Positions 60,301-64,000 of a stretch of 64,000 bases of DNA are shown one piece after another. Both the position numbers and the translations under genes were made by a program. Source of the DNA: Quercus robur (taxonomy: Eukaryota > Streptophyta > Magnoliopsida > Fagales > Fagaceae); NCBI RefSeq assembly GCF_932294415.1, contig NC_065536.1, positions 3,038,001 through 3,102,000 of the forward strand, in the 5' to 3' direction. The notes beneath the pieces were generated by a model. That model was given only the letters and a program-made list of their open reading frames with translations. It did not search any database and had not been told where the DNA came from. The first letter of the stretch is position 1. Every line of letters starts with the position of its first letter.

Positions 60301-61524
60301 AAACGAGGGCAACACGTTCAACTTATGTACCATGACCGAGGGATCGATTCCTGGCATATCGTCATGGCTCCAGGCGAACACATCCTTATTGCTTCTCAAG
60401 AAAGCCACGAGCTCTTGACGGATTGCGGGTTTTGCAAGCGTTCCGATCCTGGTGGTTCGGTCTGGATTGGAACCGTCGAGAGTTATCTCCTCTAGCTTCT
60501 CTGTAGGTTCTGTCGTCGTTCGGTGTTCTTCTATGTTCAAGGCCTGGATCTGGTCTTCCACCTCCATCATAGCTACGTAGCATTCTCGTGCGGCAATTTG
60601 ACTTCCGCGTAGCTCTCCTACCCCATACTCTGTTGGGAACTTGATCATCAGGTGGTAAGTTGATGTTGCCGCCTTCCACGAGTTGAGCGTGGGTCGCCCA
60701 ATAATAGCATTGTAGGCTGACGAGCAGTCGACCACCAAGAATGTTACGTCCTTGGTGATTTGTTGTGGGTAATCTCCTACCGTCACCGATAACGTGACTG
60801 CGCCCAAAGGGAATATTCTACTCCCTCCGAAACCAACGAGCGGGGCGTTTGTTGGTATCAGCAGCTCCCTATCAATCCTCATTTGTTGGAACGCCGGATA
60901 ATACAAGATGTCGGCCGAACTGCCGTTGTCGACCAACACTCGGTGGATGTTGTAGTCGCCTGCCCGCAAGGTGACGACAAGGGCATCGTCGTGTGGATGG
61001 TGTAGGCGCCTTGCATCCTCTTCCGAGAACCCGATAATAGGGCCTTCCCTTCTTGCCATCTTTGGCACTGTGCCTGCTAATTGGACATTCTGTACCATCC
61101 GAAGATATGTTTTGCGAGCCTTTTTCGACGATCCGGCCGCACCTGTTCCTCCAATTATCATCCTTATGTCCCCCAATGGGGGCCTTGGTCGCTCGTTCTC
61201 TCGGCGGGGGTGTTGTTCTTGTGGGGGTTGATCCGTTCTCTCCTTACTGACGAACTTCTTCAATTTCCCTTGTCGGATAAGGGTTTCGATTTGTTGCTTC
61301 AAATCATAGCAGTCGGCCGTGTCGTGACCATGGTCACGGTGGAAGCGGCAATATTTGTCTCTGGACCTTTTGTTGGGATCACTCTTCAGCTTTCCCGGAA
61401 ACGTCAGGGATCCTTCGTCCTTAATCTGCATTAGGACTTGGTCTATCGGGGCGGTCAACGGAGTGAAACTTGTGAACCTTCCGCCCATTGGTTTTGGGCG
61501 TCTCTCCTCCCTTCGATCTCCCAT
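57307..61524 (-). CDS. TE2 Pol polyprotein (1405 aa from first Met)
   Basis: An uninterrupted frame with every enzyme of an active Ty3/gypsy element. Residues 59-72 are a Cys/His knuckle (CRFHRDHGHDTADC, end of Gag). The protease active site is V-D199-N-G-S-S-A-D. RT has FMDAFSGYNQI (D501) and YVDD (D565, D566). A first RNase H lies at about 700-800, a second at about 838-960 (YTDGSSN D843, NNESEYEA E881, CDS D905, NEPADRLA D954). Integrase has H1058, H1065, C1096, C1099 and the triad D1128, D1188, E1224 with 35 residues between the last two. A C-terminal GPY-type segment (NWEGPYRV, about 1365) closes it. The frame is continuous with gag through a single TGA at 61552-61554; nine more codons precede the Met. 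The second RNase H assigns it to the Tat lineage. All catalytic residues I checked are present. Confidence 0.96.
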   Translation of the reverse strand: MGDRREERRPKPMGGRFTSFTPLTAPIDQVLMQIKDEGSLTFPGKLKSDPNKRSRDKYCRFHRDHGHDTADCYDLKQQIETLIRQGKLKKFVSKERTDQPPQEQHPRRENERPRPPLGDIRMIIGGTGAAGSSKKARKTYLRMVQNVQLAGTVPKMARREGPIIGFSEEDARRLHHPHDDALVVTLRAGDYNIHRVLVDNGSSADILYYPAFQQMRIDRELLIPTNAPLVGFGGSRIFPLGAVTLSVTVGDYPQQITKDVTFLVVDCSSAYNAIIGRPTLNSWKAATSTYHLMIKFPTEYGVGELRGSQIAARECYVAMMEVEDQIQALNIEEHRTTTEPTEKLEEITLDGSNPDRTTRIGTLAKPAIRQELVAFLRSNKDVFAWSHDDMPGIDPSVMVHKLNVLPSFPPVRQKKRVFAPERDQAIAEEVRKLQDASFIREVYYPDWLANVVMVKKTSGKWRMCVDFTDLNKACPKDSYPLPRVDILVDSTAQHQLLSFMDAFSGYNQIRMHEDDQEKTSFVTSQGLFCYKVMPFGLKNAGATYQRLMNKMFAQQIGRNVQVYVDDMLVKSRKEEDHLEDLKETFGTLRSYNMKLNPGKCAFGVTAGKFLGFMVSQRGIEANPDKIRAIMEMAPPRNVKEVQSLNGKVAALNRFVSRATDKCLPFFRTLKKSFEWTDECQRAFEELKTYLSSPPLLSPSQPGEELFLYLAVSTVAVSAALIREEDRAQKPVYYASRALRGAEERYQPMEKLAFALVTAARKLKPYFQAHTVNVMTDKPLRRALSNPEAAGRLTLWAIELSEFDIKYRPRVAIKGQAVADFIAEFTHDADKGAEEPPQWNIYTDGSSNKRVGGAGIVLLSPEGDEIESMVRLDFPITNNESEYEAVAAGLDLAKAAGAESVVMHCDSQVVTNQVNGDYECKGERLKRYLDQVRARVDGLKAIFVQIPRGDNEPADRLAKAASAEHMITPGNVLSFVQIFPLIDLDNMQEIRSERNWTTQITSYLKDGVLPEEKEAARKLKVRAARFVLIKDILYKRGFSRPYLRCLGVEEADYVMREVHEGICGNHSGSRSLVHKLLRAGYYWPTMQKDAESYVKRCDKCQRFSNFIGQPAEELTPITAPWPFAQWGLDIMGPFPTAIRQLKFLVVGIDYFTKWVEAEALATITEKNIRSFVWRNIVCRFGIPRVLVSDNGRQFDNGPFRDFCSQLGIKNHYSSPAHPQANGQVEVTNRSLLKIIKTRLEGAKGIWPEELPSILWAYRTTARTPTGETPFRLTYGSEAVIPEEVGLTSYRVHNHDEERNDKSMRLQLDLIDEVRSAAEQRIARYQDRMSRHFNSRVRQRSFQAGDLVLRRVMGTTRDPTQGKLGPNWEGPYRVTSWKRKGTYHLETIDGEKLPHPWNAEHLRKYYQ

Positions 61525-61551
61525 CCGTCCTCTCTTCCGCCCCTGGTCCTG

Positions 61552-62538
61552 TCAGGGGTCCTCTTGTCTGTCCCTTTTCTTGGGTCTGTCTTCTCGGGCT
61601 AACAATGCGTCTTCAGCGTTCATGTACTTGGTGGCCCTGTAAAGCACCTCTGACATGGTCTTTGGGTCGTTTTTGTATAGGGAGAACAAAAACTTACCCC
61701 CCTTCAGCCCGTTCGTGAACGCTGCCACCAATATCTTGTCGTCGGCTTCGTCGATCGTGAGCGCTTCTTTATTGAAGCGTGATATGTAGGCCCGTAACGT
61801 CTCCTCCTCTCTCTGCTTGATATTCATTAAACAAGCTGTGGACTTCTTATACTGATGTCCTCCGATGAAGTGCGTAGTGAACTGAGCGCTCAGCTCCCTG
61901 AAGGTGCCGATGGAGTTTGGTGTCAGCCGGCTGAACCAAATCCTTGCCGCGCCCTTCAGGGTTGTAGGGAATGCCCTACACATAATTGCGTCCGCCACTC
62001 CCTGAAGGTGCATCAGGGTCTTGAAGGTCTCTAGGTGATCGAGGGGATCCTTGATTCCGTCATAACTGTCCATGCTCGGCATGCGGAACTTACTCGGCAG
62101 GGGGAAGGAGTTGACGGACGCCGTAAATGGCAAGTCAGTCCGGTTGACAAGGTCGTCAAGATCGCTGGACACTCGCCCCTTGAGAGCGTTCATCAGGACT
62201 TCCATCTGTTCCTTCATCGCCTGCATCTCCGCGATGATGGGTTGTGGAGCTATGTCCGTCACTGAGGGGATGCTAGCGTCCCGTCGCACTTGTTTGCTCG
62301 GGGCATTACTCTCCTGTGGTCCGTCATTATTTCTCCTTTCCTCACTGTTCCCTTCTTGATCTTCTCCTTGGCTATTCACCGCTGCACTCTTTTGGTTCAG
62401 CTGCTCTGTCAGGTCGTGGTTTTGTTTGGTGAGGCGCTCTACGGCTGCGGCGAGCGTCTTGACCTGTCTCTCAAGGGCAGTCGTAGGGGCTTCTTCTTGG
62501 ACGTCATTTGTGGTTGCCATCGAGCGCGTGAGTACCAT
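61552..62538 (-). CDS. TE2 Gag (328 aa to stop)
   Basis: Capsid-type Gag of a Ty3/gypsy element. Residues 20-50 are a short coiled coil (LERQVKTLAAAVERL). About 140-300 form the retrotransposon Gag core (FPTTLKGAARIWFSRLTPNS, ILVAAFTNGLKGGKF), and a basic tail follows. The frame ends at TGA and resumes in the same phase with no shift, running into the knuckle and pol. The codon preceding TGA is CCC, and a single C-to-T change at a CpG would explain the stop. Many relatives read gag and pol as one frame. Either this is a recent disabling mutation or the stop is read through. The start could also be the Met at residue 7. It begins 60 bases inside the primer site. Confidence 0.93.
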   Translation of the reverse strand: MVLTRSMATTNDVQEEAPTTALERQVKTLAAAVERLTKQNHDLTEQLNQKSAAVNSQGEDQEGNSEERRNNDGPQESNAPSKQVRRDASIPSVTDIAPQPIIAEMQAMKEQMEVLMNALKGRVSSDLDDLVNRTDLPFTASVNSFPLPSKFRMPSMDSYDGIKDPLDHLETFKTLMHLQGVADAIMCRAFPTTLKGAARIWFSRLTPNSIGTFRELSAQFTTHFIGGHQYKKSTACLMNIKQREEETLRAYISRFNKEALTIDEADDKILVAAFTNGLKGGKFLFSLYKNDPKTMSEVLYRATKYMNAEDALLAREDRPKKRDRQEDP

Positions 62539-62576
62539 GTAACTCCTTTATCTAGGAAATGTTACCGTACCCGGTC

Positions 62577-62598
62577 GTTTCCCACAGACGGCGCCAAC
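62577..62598 (-). other. TE2 primer-binding site
   Basis: Minus strand: GTTGGCGCCGTCTGTGGGAA, immediately inside the LTR. About 20 bases are identical to the TE1 site, although the LTRs of the two elements are unrelated. The first nine or so bases fit tRNA-Asp. Confidence 0.85.
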
Positions 62599-63168
62599 TG
62601 ATGACTTCGAAAATTGTCACCAATGGGTCACACCGTACTCGCGTCTCGAATCGAACCTGCACGACAAGAACAATCGACGGACGTCCTTCAAAGAGCACCG
62701 GTGTGGTGCCGGCCAAAGGTTCTCCGACGGTCGAGTTAGAATTGTTCTGTTTTACTTAGAGCGTTAGAGAGGGTCAGTTAAAGCGTACCTCGATTACTGT
62801 GGGTATTAGACCTTTTATAGTGATAGAGGGTTGACTTTTCCTTTTTGGTTTTCACATCTTTTCAATGTGGGACTCTAGTCCCAATTCTTCTAAGCGTGGT
62901 GAGCAAGGATTCCCGTTTCCGGATCATGGGCCCTTATTGGGCCAGTCAGCGATGGGCCTTCAAAGCGCGTGGGATAGCCCTTGCACAGGCCCAACAGTCC
63001 CAACCCGTCAGGCCCGTTTAGGTGAGCCCTTCAAGAACGGCCGTCAGGCCCGTTCAGGAGGGCCCGTCAATCAGGGCCGTCATGCCCGTTCAGGTGGGCC
63101 CGTCAAGAAGGGCCGTCATGTCCGTCCAGGTGGGCCCGTCATGTATTCCGCATTTCTAACCGTCTTCA
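62599..63168 (-). repeat. TE2 LTR (5' LTR in element orientation)
   Basis: 570 bases; same ends as the other LTR. Differences seen: TGACTTCG for TGACGTCG near the edge and CCCGTTTAGG for CCCGTTCAGG. As promoter it would drive gag-pol leftward, away from the globulin gene. Confidence 0.95.
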
Positions 63169-63386
63169 TATATATATAGTCTATTACATCAAAATTAACC
63201 AAAAAATTATGAAATAATTGGTGTTACTAAAACTACTCATATTCTCACTAACGTCACTGAATATTAATCTTGTTTCCAGCACTCACTGCACAGTCGCAGA
63301 GAGAGAACAAGTGTTTGTCTCTTTATCTGAGGCAGCCAGAGACACCTGCCCTAACAAGCATATTGAGGTGTAAAACAGTAGGGGTT

Positions 63387-63476
63387 GATAAGCCATGCAA
63401 AGTGAAGAATGGCATTGCATATTTGCATGTCATACATACGTGTCTGTCCCATACCAACATTTCTCTCCTATAAATA
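63387..63476 (+). promoter_or_regulatory. Seed-specific promoter of the 11S globulin gene
   Basis: A legumin box (63387-63413, AGCCATGCAAAGTGAAGAAT) contains the RY core CATGCA. TTGCATG (63423-63429) is a second RY element in reverse, TACGTGT (about 63438) resembles an ABRE, and TATAAATA lies at 63469-63476. The TATA box is about 58 bases before the ATG. RY elements bind B3 factors of the ABI3/FUS3 type in seeds. TE2 ends 218 bases upstream of the legumin box. Confidence 0.8.
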
Positions 63477-63533
63477 CCAGCATCTTCGAGTTGCCGCTTC
63501 ACTACTAAACTACTACCTCACAAAAAACCAACC

Positions 63534-63834
63534 ATGGCTAAGCCTATCTTGCTCTATACTTCTCTGTGCTTTCTTGTGCTCTTCATCAACGGATGCCTAG
63601 CTCATAGACAGGGGCAGCAACAACAAGAGTTCAACCAGTGCCAACTGGACAGTCTTGATGCCCTTGAACCCAACAACCGCATCGAGGCGGAAGCCGGTGT
63701 GATCGAGTCTTGGGACCCCAACGACAAGCAGTTCCGGTGCGTCGGAGTGGCCGTCGTTCGCCGTACCATTGAGCCTAATGGCCTTCTCTTGCCTCAGTAT
63801 ACCAATGCTCCTCAACTCATGTACATTCAGAGAG
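63534..63834 (+). CDS. 11S globulin (legumin) seed storage protein, exon 1
   Basis: The 5' exon of a seed storage globulin deposited in protein bodies. Residues 1-23 are a signal peptide (hydrophobic [15 protein letters not shown], cleavage after CLA). The Gln-rich start of the acidic chain follows, then [12 protein letters not shown] and IESWDPN. C36 and C69 have the 33-residue spacing of the conserved intra-chain disulfide. The cupin begins at [17 protein letters not shown]. The exon ends at a GT donor at 63835 after the codons for YIQR and one base of the next (phase 1), the standard position of the first legumin intron. The remaining exons lie beyond the window, so intactness of the whole gene cannot be judged. 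The start is fixed by the signal peptide and by agreement with the pseudogene copy at 31893. Confidence 0.93.
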
Positions 63835-64000
63835 GTATATAAACATACATAAGAGAGCTCATGCAATTTCTGACGTAATAACCTTTTTTTTTATTTTTAT
63901 ATTCATATTTCAAAACATTCTACCTGAATTATCTATTTTATACTATATTTAATTAAAATATTAATTTTTTTATTTTTATTTTTTACTTATTTATCTTTTT
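63835..64000 (+). other. Start of 11S globulin intron 1
   Basis: AT-rich sequence following the GT donor at 63835, running off the window. No acceptor is seen. Confidence 0.75.

Larger units (their letters stand above)
52450..63173 (-). mobile_element. TE2: near-intact Tat-type Ty3/gypsy retrotransposon
   Basis: A 10,714-base element (52455-63168) with 570-bp LTRs and the target duplication TATAT (52450-52454 and 63169-63173). By eye the LTRs differ at only two positions, so the insertion is very young. In element order (minus strand) it has LTR, primer site, gag, pol, a minisatellite, an antisense spliced gene and LTR. Two RNase H domains in pol and an extra gene before the 3' LTR are hallmarks of the Tat lineage (relatives such as Retand and Ogre). 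It interrupts the duplicated cassette 366 bases upstream of the 11S globulin start codon. The empty site is preserved near 31692 in copy 3. Confidence 0.95.

Noticed and set aside
60209..62359. Plus-strand frames of 60-120 codons opposite gag-pol
   Set aside because: Shadow frames of the conserved minus-strand polyprotein.

Overview
The window is nuclear DNA of a flowering plant, probably a woody eudicot. The evidence is AT-rich intergenic DNA, split genes with GT/AG introns, P-class and DYW-class pentatricopeptide repeat (PPR) genes, an 11S seed globulin with a legumin-box promoter, and abundant LTR retrotransposons and MITEs. The globulin N-terminus looks Fagales-like (oak/chestnut type), but that is inference. 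No rRNA, tRNA or CRISPR was found.

Layout. A cassette of unrelated genes has been copied several times and has mostly decayed. Its order is PPR (+), subtilisin-like protease (-), 11S globulin (+), alpha-mannosidase GH38 (-). Copy 1 is only PPR scraps (1.37-2.2 kb) whose 3' flank runs into a 5'-truncated ARF GTPase pseudogene (2.8-4.6 kb). Copy 2 (10.7-17.9 kb) has a deleted PPR gene, a subtilase scrap and a GH38 fragment. Copy 3 (26.7-39.6 kb) has the only intact PPR gene (599 aa), subtilase exons, a globulin pseudogene and a longer GH38 pseudogene. Copy 4 (49.2-64 kb) has a PPR scrap, subtilase exons and the only intact globulin 5' exon, which runs off the right edge. A separate DYW-type PPR pseudogene lies at 42.0-44.3 kb.

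Mobile DNA. TE1 (20500-26259, minus) is a young non-autonomous LTR element with 759-bp LTRs, TSD CTAAT, two minisatellites and no gag or pol. TE2 (52455-63168, minus) is a young, almost intact Ty3/gypsy element of Tat type. It has 570-bp LTRs differing at about 2 positions, TSD TATAT, gag, and a 1405-aa pol with protease, RT, two RNase H domains and integrase. TE2 also carries a four-exon gene on the opposite strand. The two elements share a primer-binding site although their LTRs differ. A 2.4-kb solo LTR (45124-47497), two long-TIR elements, a 1.1-kb TIR element and two small MITEs complete the set. Several have empty sites in the paralogous cassette copies.

The likely working genes are the P-class PPR gene at 26744-28543, the 11S globulin starting at 63534, and TE2 with its antisense gene. 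Most of the rest is relic sequence. The most unusual system is the spliced antisense gene inside TE2: its introns can survive retrotransposition because the genomic RNA is the opposite strand.
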